A stretch of 54,134 nucleotides of DNA from Dokdonia sinensis (GTDB taxonomy: Bacteria > Bacteroidota > Bacteroidia > Flavobacteriales > Flavobacteriaceae), in NCBI RefSeq assembly GCF_003688895.1, contig NZ_REFV01000019.1:1-54134 (forward strand). The letters are read 5' to 3'. The notes under the pieces are model-generated. The model did no database searches. It was not told where the DNA came from and saw only the letters and a list, made by a program, of their open reading frames with translations. This document shows, in pieces, positions 1 through 7,753 of the stretch (position 1 is its first letter; every line of letters begins with the position of its first letter). The translations under genes and the position numbers were made by a program.

Positions 1-331
1 AGTGAACTTTCCACGATGCAATCGCAAAGACTTGAGCTTGGTAATCCTTCACACAAGCTAACTACCATAAAACTACAATAGGCATCACTCCAATTGCTAA
101 AAACGATTAAATATCAACGGCTCCGTATATGAAAAGTAGCGCTGAAAATAAGCAGTTACTTTTCGGATGAAACACAAGCCGGATTTTTAAATTTTACTAT
201 TTATCTTTTTTATTGGAAATCGTCAAATTTAAAAATTTGGCGACTTTTCAAAAATACCCAAACCGTAGTGTTAGCAATGATTTGCGCTATTTTTTATATA
301 CATTGTTGCCAGTAGTACTTTCCACACAATC
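1..331. other. Non-coding left edge with hairpins
   Basis: I see no gene here. Two potential hairpins are visible. At 131-164 the arms GAAAAGTA and TACTTTTC are perfect 8-bp complements with further pairing inside. At 221-242 CGTCAAATTT faces AAATTTGGCG with one mismatch. The segment is AT-rich and borders the toxin-antitoxin pair, so it may be part of a mobile cassette, but that is inference. Confidence 0.4.
305..314. repeat. Left inverted repeat flanking toxin-antitoxin pair
   Basis: GTTGCCAGTA at 305-314 is the exact reverse complement of TACTGGCAAC at 1059-1068. The similarity continues for about seven more bases with two mismatches (shared TACT). The two arms enclose both toxin-antitoxin genes and nothing else. 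Confidence 0.45.
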
Positions 332-634
332 TTAAACGTCCAGCGACAATTTTAAACTTCCGCCTAATCCTTCTCGTATAATTCGCATCAGAGTAGAAAG
401 TCGGATATCACTTGCATTATTTTCAATCCGAGAAATATAGTTTTTAGTCGTACCAACTTTTTCGGCTAGCTGTTGTTGCGTTAAATGTTGTTTTTTTCTT
501 GCCTCTTGGATTAGCACACCGATTTTAAAGGTTTCAAATTCCTCTTGAAATTCTTTACGAGATTCTGTACCAACTTTTCCGTATTGTTCGTCTAAATGGT
601 CGTCAAACGATGTAATTCTTTTATCTGTTTTCAT
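332..634 (-). CDS. XRE-family antitoxin (HigA-like)
   Basis: This is a 100-residue DNA-binding protein. An XRE/Cro helix-turn-helix spans about residues 37-95, with the recognisable LTQQQLAEKVGTT-NYISRIEN pattern. Its start overlaps the end of the upstream toxin-like gene by 14 bp in the same operon. In toxin-first HigBA modules the antitoxin binds the toxin and represses the shared promoter. The role is therefore inferred from the HTH and the gene order. The long charged N-terminal arm before the HTH is the likely toxin-binding part. A solitary regulator is the main alternative but fits the overlap poorly. Confidence 0.8.
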   Translation of the reverse strand: MKTDKRITSFDDHLDEQYGKVGTESRKEFQEEFETFKIGVLIQEARKKQHLTQQQLAEKVGTTKNYISRIENNASDIRLSTLMRIIREGLGGSLKLSLDV

Positions 635-962
635 AATATTCCTTTTTTAACCGTTCCGCTTTTTTAATTTCTTTTTTGGGTGTTTTTTGCGTTTTCTTTT
701 GAATTCCGCTCAATAGGATAATTAAATTCCCTTTGTCGAAAAAGCAGAAGATTCGGAATATTCCATTTCCTGCTGAAATTCGCACTTCCCAAAGTCCGTC
801 AGTATTCGTAAGATTTTTAAAAAACTTTTCTGGAACAATTCGGTTATTTCTCAACAAAATAAGTGTCCAGTCAATTTTCTTACGAACAACGAGCGACTGT
901 TTTAAATAGAAATCCTTAAAGTGGTTTTCGTAAAATCCTATTTCTCTTTTAAATTCGCTCAA
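621..962 (-). CDS. RelE/HigB-type toxin (phage Gp49-like family)
   Basis: This 113-residue basic protein has the pattern of the HigB/Gp49 branch of the RelE superfamily: LWEVRIS-NGIFRIFCFFDKGN-IILLSGIQKKTQKTPKKEI followed by a lysine-rich C-terminal helix. Family members are mRNA interferases that cut mRNA on the ribosome. The VRI..NGIFRIF strand and the K-rich KKTQKTPKKEI segment carry the residues expected for RNA contact. It is the first gene of a two-gene operon, ahead of its XRE antitoxin, which is the usual HigBA order. Length is normal for the family. Toxicity itself is inferred. Confidence 0.82.
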   Translation of the reverse strand: MSEFKREIGFYENHFKDFYLKQSLVVRKKIDWTLILLRNNRIVPEKFFKNLTNTDGLWEVRISAGNGIFRIFCFFDKGNLIILLSGIQKKTQKTPKKEIKKAERLKKEYYENR

Positions 963-1309
963 TTAGTTAGTCATTAAATTCAGAGCAAAGTTACCTAAAA
1001 AGGCAACATTCTCCAAATCTAATCAAAAATTTTAATGCGAAGAAGGATTTCAGAGTATTACTGGCAACGTGAGTATAAAACTAAGTTACCATTTTTATTC
1101 CATTCACATCTCAAAAAAGGCGCGTTATCAAATGGTTTTGTAAATTAGATCGGAATCAATACATGGGTGCGTTATCGAAAGTTTTGTGGCTCACCAAATA
1201 ATAAATGTGATTTTTGACTGCAATTTGCCATCTAGTATTTTCGCGCAAGGGCACAAAAAAAGCCTCAACAAATTGTCAGGGCTTAAATAAATTATAATAA
1301 TTATTAGTT
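963..1309. other. Intergenic region upstream of higB-like gene
   Basis: No credible gene is present. The right arm of the inverted repeat lies at 1059-1068. Two imperfect direct copies of GCGTTATC followed by a GTTTTGT-like tail begin near 1122 and 1169. The segment should contain the toxin-antitoxin promoter on the minus strand, but I could not identify convincing boxes. Confidence 0.4.
1059..1068. repeat. Right inverted repeat flanking toxin-antitoxin pair
   Basis: TACTGGCAAC is the mate of GTTGCCAGTA at 305-314. Together they bracket a module of about 750 bp. Confidence 0.45.
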
Positions 1310-2173
1310 CTAACTCACATTACGCACAGGACGGTTTAAGATAAGATCGAGATAGAGGTTAATCTTACGCTTTAATTCCTGTCGTGGGCTTATAAAATCC
1401 AAGAAACCGTGTTCTTGTACAAACTCTGCAGTTTGGAATCCGTCTGGAAGTTCTTTTCCAGTCGTATCACGCACCACACGCGGTCCTGCAAATCCTATGA
1501 GCGCGCCAGGCTCAGAAATATTGATGTCTCCCAGCATTGCAAAAGAAGCCGTAGTTCCTCCCGTCGTTGGGTCTGTACATAACGAAATATAAGGAATGTT
1601 AGCATCTGCCAGTTGCGCAAGTTTTGCACTTGTTTTGGCTAGTTGCATTAGCGATAGGGCTGCTTCCATCATACGGGCACCTCCAGACTTTGAGATAATC
1701 ATAAAGGGAATTTTGTTTTTAAGCGAGTAGTCTGCAGCGCGGGCAATTTTTTCTCCCACAACGCTTCCCATAGATCCGCCTATAAAGCGAAAATCCATAC
1801 AGGCAATCACAATATCCTCACCTCCAGATTTACCTACTGCGGTACGCACGGCATCTTTAAGTCCCGTTTTATCCTGCGCATCTTTAAGACGGTCGCTGTA
1901 CTTCTTTTTATCCTCAAATTTAAGTGGATCTTTTGAAGTCAAGTTAGGGTCTAGCTCTTTGAATTTATTATCGTCAAAAAGGATTTCAAAATACTCATGA
2001 CTCCCGATACGCACGTGATATCCATCTTCTGGACTCACATAGAAGTTCTGTTCCAGTTCCTCTGTATCTATTACTTTCCCAGTAGGGGATTTGTACCAGA
2101 GTCCCTTGGGCGTGTCTTTTTTATTTTCAGTCGGGGTGTTTATTCCCTTTTCTTTTCTTTTAAACCAAGCCAT
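1310..2173 (-). CDS. accD: Acetyl-CoA carboxylase carboxyltransferase subunit beta
   Basis: The protein is 287 residues. It forms half of the carboxyltransferase that moves CO2 from carboxybiotin to acetyl-CoA, giving malonyl-CoA for fatty acid synthesis in the cytoplasm. The crotonase-like core is clear, with [26 protein letters not shown] and the glycine-rich [16 protein letters not shown]. The N-terminal zinc ribbon found in E. coli AccD has lost all four cysteines: S29, G32, S47 and D50 occupy the ligand positions, while the surrounding GLWYK and EELE pattern remains. A copy of the CTTTCGCGAAAG palindrome lies just upstream at 2205-2216. fbaA is the next gene upstream on the same strand, 101 bp away. 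Confidence 0.95.
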   Translation of the reverse strand: MAWFKRKEKGINTPTENKKDTPKGLWYKSPTGKVIDTEELEQNFYVSPEDGYHVRIGSHEYFEILFDDNKFKELDPNLTSKDPLKFEDKKKYSDRLKDAQDKTGLKDAVRTAVGKSGGEDIVIACMDFRFIGGSMGSVVGEKIARAADYSLKNKIPFMIISKSGGARMMEAALSLMQLAKTSAKLAQLADANIPYISLCTDPTTGGTTASFAMLGDINISEPGALIGFAGPRVVRDTTGKELPDGFQTAEFVQEHGFLDFISPRQELKRKINLYLDLILNRPVRNVS

Positions 2174-2203
2174 AATGTACTATTAGGTTGTGCGGGTTTG
2201 TCC

Positions 2204-2217
2204 GCTTTCGCGAAAGC
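2204..2217. repeat. CTTTCGCGAAAG palindrome, copy 1
   Basis: GCTTTCGCGAAAGC lies between the fbaA stop and the accD start on the minus strand. Confidence 0.9.
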
Positions 2218-2274
2218 TTACTTGTCCAGAATTCATTTCGGGAGCAAAAAACCACAATTAAGGCTGTAAAAATA

Positions 2275-3342
2275 CTACAACGTATTCACATTATTCAAAT
2301 CCTCAAATGCTTTTTCTAAACGAGCACGCATCGTCTCCTCACTTTTACGTACCCAAACACGTGGATCATAGTACTTTTTGTTAGGCACATCTGCTCCGTC
2401 AGGGTTTCCTATTTGAGATTTTAGGTAGTCTGCTTTGGCTCCAAAATAATCGCGTATTCCTTCCGTATAAGCATATTGCAAATCGGTATCGATATTCATT
2501 TTGATCACCCCGTAGCTTATTCCCTCGCGTATTTCCTCCACCGTAGAACCGCTTCCTCCGTGAAAAACGAAGTCAATAGTATTATGAGGTACGCCGTACT
2601 TTTCTGAAATGTACTCCTGTGAATTCTTAAGGATTTTTGGCGTAAGTTTTACATTTCCTGGCTTGTACACACCGTGCACATTCCCAAAGGCAGCTGCAAT
2701 CGTAAACTGATCGCTTACCTTCTTAAGCTCTTCATAAGCGTATGCTACTTCTTCTGGTTGCGTGTAGAGTTTAGAATCGTCCACATCTGTATTGTCTACA
2801 CCATCTTCTTCTCCTCCGGTAATACCAAGTTCGATTTCTAAGGTCATATCCATCTTGCTCATACGCTCAAGGTAGGTCTTACAAATCTCAATGTTTTCTT
2901 CTATAGGCTCCTCACTCAAATCAATCATATGGGAGCTAAAAAGTGATTTACCATACGTTTTATGGTGCTTCTCACTAGCGTCTAGTAATCCGTCTATCCA
3001 AGGCAATAATTTTTTTGCACAGTGGTCTGTATGCAGGATTACGGTTGCTCCGTAAGCTTCGGCAAGTTCGTGTACGTGTTTTGCACCAGCTACAGCGCCG
3101 GCAATTGCGGCCTTTTGACCATCGTTAGAAAGTCCTTTACCCGCATTAAACTGAGCACCTCCATTACTAAACTGGATAATCACAGGAGCATTGAGCGCAG
3201 CCGCAGTTTCTAAAACTACATTGATACTGCTGGACCCGATAACATTTACTGCAGGAAGGGCAAAGCCTTTTTCCTTTGCATAGTTAAAAACGTCTTGTAC
3301 TTCGCGACCTGTCGCTACTCCTGGTTTAAGTGTATGGCTCAT
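2275..3342 (-). CDS. fbaA: Class II fructose-bisphosphate aldolase
   Basis: This 355-residue cytoplasmic glycolytic and gluconeogenic enzyme interconverts fructose-1,6-bisphosphate with dihydroxyacetone phosphate and glyceraldehyde-3-phosphate, using zinc. Visible family marks are LHTDHCAKKLLPWIDG (zinc-binding His and catalytic Asp region), ELGITGGEEDGVDN, the ANFGNVHGVYKPGN-type segment and DFVFHGGSGS. The length matches the long E. coli FbaA-type subfamily. It starts at ATG and is followed 101 bp later by accD on the same strand. That gap holds a palindrome copy, so co-transcription is possible but not shown. Confidence 0.96.
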   Translation of the reverse strand: MSHTLKPGVATGREVQDVFNYAKEKGFALPAVNVIGSSSINVVLETAAALNAPVIIQFSNGGAQFNAGKGLSNDGQKAAIAGAVAGAKHVHELAEAYGATVILHTDHCAKKLLPWIDGLLDASEKHHKTYGKSLFSSHMIDLSEEPIEENIEICKTYLERMSKMDMTLEIELGITGGEEDGVDNTDVDDSKLYTQPEEVAYAYEELKKVSDQFTIAAAFGNVHGVYKPGNVKLTPKILKNSQEYISEKYGVPHNTIDFVFHGGSGSTVEEIREGISYGVIKMNIDTDLQYAYTEGIRDYFGAKADYLKSQIGNPDGADVPNKKYYDPRVWVRKSEETMRARLEKAFEDLNNVNTL

Positions 3343-3535
3343 AATGTTTATTTTCTGTTTTTAGAGTCGTAAAAATACGAAAAATAAGCCTTTTTAAAGG
3401 AGATACAAGCAGGTGATGACGATAACGTTTGCGCTCTTTGACTTCGCTTAGGGAGTAAACTTGAGCAGGGTCTTCTTGTTCTATACTACCAGATAGTTTT
3501 GACAGCATTAGACTTATTGATAGAATAAATTTTTG

Positions 3536-3656
3536 GTCATTTCGACGACAGGAGAAATCGCATAATGAAACTCAGGAAAGTAGCTCAGGGAAACTTGCTC
3601 ACTCAAACCTGCTCACTGTGATAGGATTTCTCGGCGCTGCGCTTTGTCAAAATGAC
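3536..3656. repeat. Dispersed repeat with inverted ends, copy A
   Basis: The element begins GTCATTTCGAC and ends GTCAAAATGAC, which are inverted ends with one mismatch. The body contains GGAGAAATC-CATAAT, CTCAGG, AACTTGCT and GATTTCTCGGCGCT. The same elements recur in the same order at 16956-17099. It has no coding capacity, so a MITE-like or REP-like element is the likeliest class. Confidence 0.7.
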
Positions 3657-3665
3657 AAAGTTCTA

Positions 3666-3720
3666 GTCATTTCGACGACAGGAGAAATCGCATAATAAAG
3701 CTCAGGAAAACTTGCTTACT
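3666..3720. repeat. Dispersed repeat, truncated copy B
   Basis: It repeats the first ~55 bp of copy A (GTCATTTCGACGACAGGAGA through AACTTGCTTACT) and then stops. The right inverted end is absent. It lies 10 bp after copy A in the same orientation. Confidence 0.65.
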
Positions 3721-3934
3721 ATTGCAAACATCTCTCCTCACGTCTTCCTCTCGCTCGTTCCTCACTCTTCGGAGACAAATGCAAAGAGAGGCACTGTTGC
3801 GGAATCAATTAAGAGTATAATTGATTTGAAAGCTCCCTTCCTTTTTCACATCCGACGTGCGACCTAAGATGCAAGAGGAATTTGTAAGGGCTAAGACTGG
3901 ATATTGCGTACTGCTCCAGAAATGATAAATTTTC

Positions 3935-3970
3935 AACTTCAACTTCAACTTCGATTTCGATTTCGATTTC
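3935..3970. repeat. Hexanucleotide tandem repeat
   Basis: Three AACTTC units are followed by three GATTTC units, exactly 36 bp. The array overlaps the stop codon of the minus-strand DUF2071 gene (3969-3971) and continues downstream of it. Confidence 0.85.
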
Positions 3971-4682
3971 ATTTCCTGATAACCCTTTTCCCCTCAATAG
4001 TAGTTGGAGCACCCTCAGCAAGAATGACAGAGGTCGGTTGTTGCTCATTAAGAAAAGCAAACTCACTACCGTACACGTGACCAAAATCTACATCGATATT
4101 ATAGTCTTGAACGGCATATTGTTCCCATTTGGGGTGGGTAACTTCGTACTCGTTTGTTTTTGTCTCGTTTACTCTAGCGTATCCCCAATAATGTTCACAT
4201 ATAAACTCGGCTTCACTATTTTTTGGGATAGGTTGGATGTTTTTGCCTGCTTGCACAGAAAATTCTTGCCAGTCGCCAGTTTTCTCCCAGCGATATGTAA
4301 CGCTTCTGTGGTCTGAAGTCTCACGCCACTTATGGCTCATTTTTGCGCAAGTGTAGTTTTCTCCGTAGAGCGTATTTGCCACCCAGACAATGGCATTTTT
4401 AGGTACGGTTTCATTTATAAAGACGACGCCCCGTTTCCAGATACCATTATGTTTATGGCGTACGTAAAAACGTAAGTTTACTTCTTCAAAGTTTACGTGA
4501 TAGGGTATCTTAATTCCAAGCACTCGCGTGTTGAGAAACATAAAGCCTACAAGGCTCACGTAGCACTTGCCTTGCCAGAGATCGAGTTCTGTTCCATACG
4601 GCAGATATTCTCTCAGAATTTCTGGATCTACAGCATAGTTTGCTAGCGCCAGTTTTCTCCATGCCGCAGTAAGGAAACTCAT
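3969..4682 (-). CDS. DUF2071 (YqjF-like) protein
   Basis: The protein is 237 residues and is recognised as DUF2071 from the N-terminal MSFLTAAWRKLALANYAVDPEIL-EYLPYGTELD-WQGKCYVSLVGFMF and the later VNLRFYVRHK--G-WKRGVVFINE. The family is widespread in bacteria, with a fold compared to acetoacetate decarboxylase, but its reaction is not established. No signal peptide is visible, so it is probably cytoplasmic. It follows ilvE by 15 bp on the same strand and is probably co-transcribed. Its stop codon lies in a hexanucleotide repeat, so the C-terminus could change if the repeat changes length. Confidence 0.8.
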   Translation of the reverse strand: MSFLTAAWRKLALANYAVDPEILREYLPYGTELDLWQGKCYVSLVGFMFLNTRVLGIKIPYHVNFEEVNLRFYVRHKHNGIWKRGVVFINETVPKNAIVWVANTLYGENYTCAKMSHKWRETSDHRSVTYRWEKTGDWQEFSVQAGKNIQPIPKNSEAEFICEHYWGYARVNETKTNEYEVTHPKWEQYAVQDYNIDVDFGHVYGSEFAFLNEQQPTSVILAEGAPTTIEGKRVIRK

Positions 4683-4697
4683 ATTTTTTTGTGGAAT

Positions 4698-5744
4698 TTA
4701 GATTTTTACTCTCCAGCCGTGATGATCTGCAGCACGGTTATATTGGATGTCGTTAAGTGCTTTTTTAAAACGTTGTGCATAGCTGTCGCTCACATCAGAC
4801 GGTAATTTGTGATCTACACCATCGTGAGCAAAACTTTCTACGGGAACTACCACAGCGGCTGTTCCCGCGCCAAACATTTCTAGAAGTTTCCCCTTTTGAG
4901 CTGCTTCCTTAATTTCGGCTACAGAGACAGGGCGTACTTCTACAGTAACACCAGCTTCTTGCGCTAGTTTTATGATACTCTTGCGTGTGATTCCGTCCAG
5001 AATTCTATCATTCGTAGGGGCAGTTAGGAGTGTATCGCCTACGCGAAAGAACATATTCATCGTTCCCGCCTCTTCCAGATATTCGTGCGTGTTTGCATCT
5101 GTCCATACGATCTGGTCGTAGCCATCTGCCTTAGCAAGGTTAGTAGGATAAAACTGCGCGGCATAGTTTCCAGCTGCTTTTGCAAAACCTACACCACCAT
5201 CTGCCGCACGGCTAAATTTTTGAGCAAAAACAACCTTTACTTTCCCAGAATAGTACGCCTGTGCGGGAGCACAAATAATCATAAAACGATATGCATTAGA
5301 AGGTGAAGCCGAAACGCCATTTTGTGTAGCAATCACAAAGGGACGGATATAAAGCGAGTTTCCATCGCCAGACTTTATCCAGTCGTTATCCATCGTAAGC
5401 AACTTGCGCATCCCATCCATAAAATACTCCTTAGGAAATTCAGGGATTGCAAGTCGGGCAGACGATTTATTGATACGCGCCCAGTTATCTTCTGGGCGAA
5501 AAAGAAACGCATTCCCATCGTCGTCCTTAAACGCTTTCATACCTTCAAAAACAGCTTGCCCGTAGTGAAACACCTTTGCACTCGGCTCAATTTGCATCGG
5601 GCCGTAAGGCACGATTTCTGGCTCCTTCCACTTTCCGTCCACAAAGTCACATTGAAACATATGGTCCGTAAAAGTGCTTCCAAACACGAGATTATTAAAA
5701 TCTACATCATTTATCTTGCTTGTCGGTCGTTGCGTAATCTTCAT
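4698..5744 (-). CDS. ilvE: Branched-chain amino acid aminotransferase
   Basis: This 348-residue PLP enzyme (fold type IV) interconverts valine, leucine and isoleucine with their 2-oxo acids, using 2-oxoglutarate/glutamate. Family motifs are FHYGQAVFEGMKAF, LYIRPFVIAT, then GGVGFAKAAGNYA, where K189 is the expected Schiff-base lysine, and EEAGTMNMFF. Length matches the long BCAT type found in Bacteroidota and eukaryotes rather than the ~310-residue E. coli IlvE. It starts at ATG and the DUF2071 gene follows after 15 bp. Confidence 0.95.
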   Translation of the reverse strand: MKITQRPTSKINDVDFNNLVFGSTFTDHMFQCDFVDGKWKEPEIVPYGPMQIEPSAKVFHYGQAVFEGMKAFKDDDGNAFLFRPEDNWARINKSSARLAIPEFPKEYFMDGMRKLLTMDNDWIKSGDGNSLYIRPFVIATQNGVSASPSNAYRFMIICAPAQAYYSGKVKVVFAQKFSRAADGGVGFAKAAGNYAAQFYPTNLAKADGYDQIVWTDANTHEYLEEAGTMNMFFRVGDTLLTAPTNDRILDGITRKSIIKLAQEAGVTVEVRPVSVAEIKEAAQKGKLLEMFGAGTAAVVVPVESFAHDGVDHKLPSDVSDSYAQRFKKALNDIQYNRAADHHGWRVKI

Positions 5745-5841
5745 TTTCAGGCTGTTTTGAGCCGCAAATTTAAGAATTAAAGCCCCTTAAACGTCGGTTA
5801 AATTCATAATTTTGCGCTAATCAAGATTTAAAACTTTAGTT

Positions 5842-6384
5842 ATGAGAACTTTATTTGCAATAGCCCTCGCGGGAACGCTTCTTTTAGGATGTAAAGAGGA
5901 GGGTAATAAGGAGTCCGCTTTCGCGAAACCTGTGCTGAGCGGAGCCGAAGTAGCGGAAACCCCATCCACCACCGTGCAAGAAGATTACACAAGTTATGGC
6001 GACAAGATATCTGCCCAGAACGCACTGTCAAACACCGCAATAGCCGAAAAATATAAAACACTGAAAGCTGGCGATACCGCAATGGTAAAGTTTGAAGCAC
6101 CCATAAATAGTGTATGTGCAAGTAAAGGATGCTGGATGCGTCTGGACATAGGACAAGAGGAAGAGGTTTTTGTCAAATTTAAGGACTACGCATTCTTTGT
6201 GCCTTTAGACGCAACGGGAGAAGCCGTAGTAGAGGGTAAGGCATACCTAGAAGAAGTCGCTGTAGACGAGCTCAAACATATGGCCGAAGATGCAGGAAAG
6301 ACAGAAGCCGAAATTGCCGCAATCACCACACCACAGCGCGAACTCCGATTTATGGCAAACGGGGTACTCATCAAGTCCAAATAG
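5842..6384 (+). CDS. DUF4920 lipoprotein
   Basis: This is a 180-residue predicted lipoprotein. A hydrophobic signal ends in the lipobox LLGC, with the lipidated cysteine at 17. The DUF4920 core runs from about residue 50 to the end, with the conserved APINSVCASKGCWMRL segment carrying two cysteines. The function of the family is unknown. The linker after the lipobox (about 25-40) is made from two dispersed repeats: AFAK comes from a CTTTCGCGAAAC variant of the palindrome, and PVLSGAEVAE comes from a CTGAGCGGAGCCGAAG motif that resembles the intergenic sequence at 7179-7195. mnmD starts 3 bp after the stop. Confidence 0.85.
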   Translation: MRTLFAIALAGTLLLGCKEEGNKESAFAKPVLSGAEVAETPSTTVQEDYTSYGDKISAQNALSNTAIAEKYKTLKAGDTAMVKFEAPINSVCASKGCWMRLDIGQEEEVFVKFKDYAFFVPLDATGEAVVEGKAYLEEVAVDELKHMAEDAGKTEAEIAAITTPQRELRFMANGVLIKSK

Positions 6385-6387
6385 GTC

Positions 6388-7065
6388 TTGAAGCGCACGA
6401 TTATAACCACCGGCGACGGTTCTAAAACCATCCACATTCCCGAGTGGAATGAGCAATATCATAGCAAGCACGGCGCCATACAAGAAGCGCGTCACGTGTT
6501 TCTGGAAACAGGCTTGCAGCATTTTCTAAATGAAAACCCAGAACGGAAATCTGTTTCAATATTGGAAATGGGTTTTGGAACGGGGCTTAATGCGCTGTTG
6601 ACCTATTTTAAGACCAAAGATTTAGGGATTTCTATAAATTACACAGGAGTCGAGGCGTTCCCAGTTTCTCCCGAAGAAGCAATGGCAATGGAGTATGCGA
6701 GTCAACTGGACCGTCCTATTGCTCCAGAAATATATAGAAAAATGCACGAGATTCCATTTGGAAATCGAGAGTCTGTTTCTGATACGTTCCAATTAGAGAA
6801 ACGCCAGCAAAAGTTTGAGGATATTGAGGATATGGGAGTTTTTGATTTAGTGTACTTCGATGCCTTTGGCCCACGGGTGCAACCTGATCTCTGGACAGAA
6901 TTTATTTTCAAGAAAATGTTTACGGCTTTAAAGTCTGATGGTGTACTCACTACCTATTGTGCCCAAGGTGCAGCAAGACGAGCAATGCAAGCCGTAGGTT
7001 TTGAAGTGGAGCGATTACCCGGGCCTCCGGGAAAGCGGGAGATGCTACGGGCGACTAAGGTTTAG
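6388..7065 (+). CDS. mnmD: tRNA mnm5s2U34 methyltransferase (MnmD)
   Basis: This 225-residue SAM-dependent methyltransferase is related to the N-terminal half of bifunctional MnmC. It makes the last methylation at wobble uridine 34 of some tRNAs. Visible motifs are SILEMGFGTGLNALLT (SAM-binding loop), VEAFPVSPEEA and DLVYFDAFGPRVQPDLWTE, with YCAQGAARRAMQAVGFEVERLPGPPGKREM at the C-terminus. There is no FAD oxidase domain, so it is the stand-alone form. The start is TTG, 3 bp after the stop of the DUF4920 gene. No upstream ATG fits, and the next residues match the family N-terminus. Confidence 0.92.
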   Translation: MKRTIITTGDGSKTIHIPEWNEQYHSKHGAIQEARHVFLETGLQHFLNENPERKSVSILEMGFGTGLNALLTYFKTKDLGISINYTGVEAFPVSPEEAMAMEYASQLDRPIAPEIYRKMHEIPFGNRESVSDTFQLEKRQQKFEDIEDMGVFDLVYFDAFGPRVQPDLWTEFIFKKMFTALKSDGVLTTYCAQGAARRAMQAVGFEVERLPGPPGKREMLRATKV

Positions 7066-7220
7066 TTTTTTTGTTTTGGTAAATTCGATACAATACGCTG
7101 AGTCCTTCAACTCCGTTCTTGATCATCGGACCACTCAATCACCTTTGATTTTTATTATTTATCATCACTATCCGAACCCTGAGCGTAGCCGAAGGGTGCT
7201 TTCGTTTAAATCTCCACTCC

Positions 7221-7357
7221 GCGTAAGAAATCTTCGCGCCTTTGCGCCTCCGTGAGAAACATTTCTGTCCGAGTAAGAAACCTCCGTGCCTTTGTGTCTC
7301 CGTGAGAACCTCCACGTTCGAGTAGGCCTCCTCCGTGTCTTAGTGTCTCCGTGAGAG
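7221..7357. repeat. Three degenerate ~50-bp tandem units
   Basis: The units start near 7221, 7271 and 7320. Each reads G-GTAAGAAA/GAGTAG, then CTCCGTG or CTTCGCG, then CCTTTG-G-CTCCGTGAGA. The third unit runs into the 3' end of the DUF2809 gene and encodes its last residues. A second short repeat-like string (CCCTGAGCGTAGCCGAAGGG, 7177-7196) lies just upstream. Confidence 0.75.
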
Positions 7358-7732
7358 ATAAATTTCCACCCCATAAACAACCAAAGCCCCAACCAAATAA
7401 GCCAAAACATCCCACCAATCAAAAGTACTCCCTAAAATAATCGTAGCAATCTTATTTTCCTCCAGCCCCATCATTTCAAGAAATGGAAAAGCCTGTAAAG
7501 TTTCTATTGCGATAGCAATTCCTAAAGAAATAAGAAGTAATTTTTTCTTCCATTTAAAATTTGGTTTAGAAAATAGGGACACGACAAACATCCCAAAACA
7601 ATACACCAGAATCACCGCCAGAAAATCACCAAAAATGGGTCGAATAAATGTGTCGGTAAAAAACAGGGCAATACAGATTTCCGTAATCAGGATGATAGTG
7701 AAAGCAATAAAATAGCGGAGACTATTTTTCAT
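7340..7732 (-). CDS. DUF2809 membrane protein
   Basis: This is a 130-residue integral membrane protein with about four hydrophobic segments. The family pattern is visible as TFIRPIFGDFLAVILVYC and GSTFDWWDVLAYLVG. No enzymatic role is established for DUF2809. It is the last gene of the minus-strand run that begins with the Coq4-like gene, 21 bp after the preceding 99-residue membrane gene. Its last residues (LSRRH) and stop codon are encoded by the third unit of the 50-bp tandem repeat, so the C-terminus appears to have been remodelled by that repeat. Confidence 0.8.
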   Translation of the reverse strand: MKNSLRYFIAFTIILITEICIALFFTDTFIRPIFGDFLAVILVYCFGMFVVSLFSKPNFKWKKKLLLISLGIAIAIETLQAFPFLEMMGLEENKIATIILGSTFDWWDVLAYLVGALVVYGVEIYLSRRH

Positions 7733-7753
7733 TGAAAAATTATTTAGTATAAT

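Larger units (their letters stand above)
3343..3968. other. Repeat-filled intergenic region
   Basis: This 626-bp gap contains no gene I can support. It holds one complete and one truncated copy of a dispersed element (3536-3656 and 3666-3720). A run of hexanucleotide repeats at 3935-3970 reaches the stop codon of the DUF2071 gene. The remaining ~200 bp (3721-3934) show nothing identifiable. Confidence 0.6.

Noticed and set aside
3326-3508. Minus-strand open frame of 60 codons overlapping the fbaA start
   Set aside because: It overlaps the 5' end of fbaA by 17 bp in another frame, has no family resemblance and runs toward repeat sequence.
3809-4084. Minus-strand open frame with an EIEIEIEVEVEVE stretch
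   Set aside because: The periodic peptide is the hexanucleotide repeat read in another frame, and the frame overlaps the DUF2071 gene.
7001-7255. Plus-strand open frame after mnmD
   Set aside because: It overlaps the 3' end of mnmD and continues through dispersed repeat sequence. There are no protein-like features.
7221-7357. CRISPR array
   Set aside because: There are only three degenerate units, no constant repeat with unique spacers and no cas genes. The heptamer and hexamer arrays also lack spacers.
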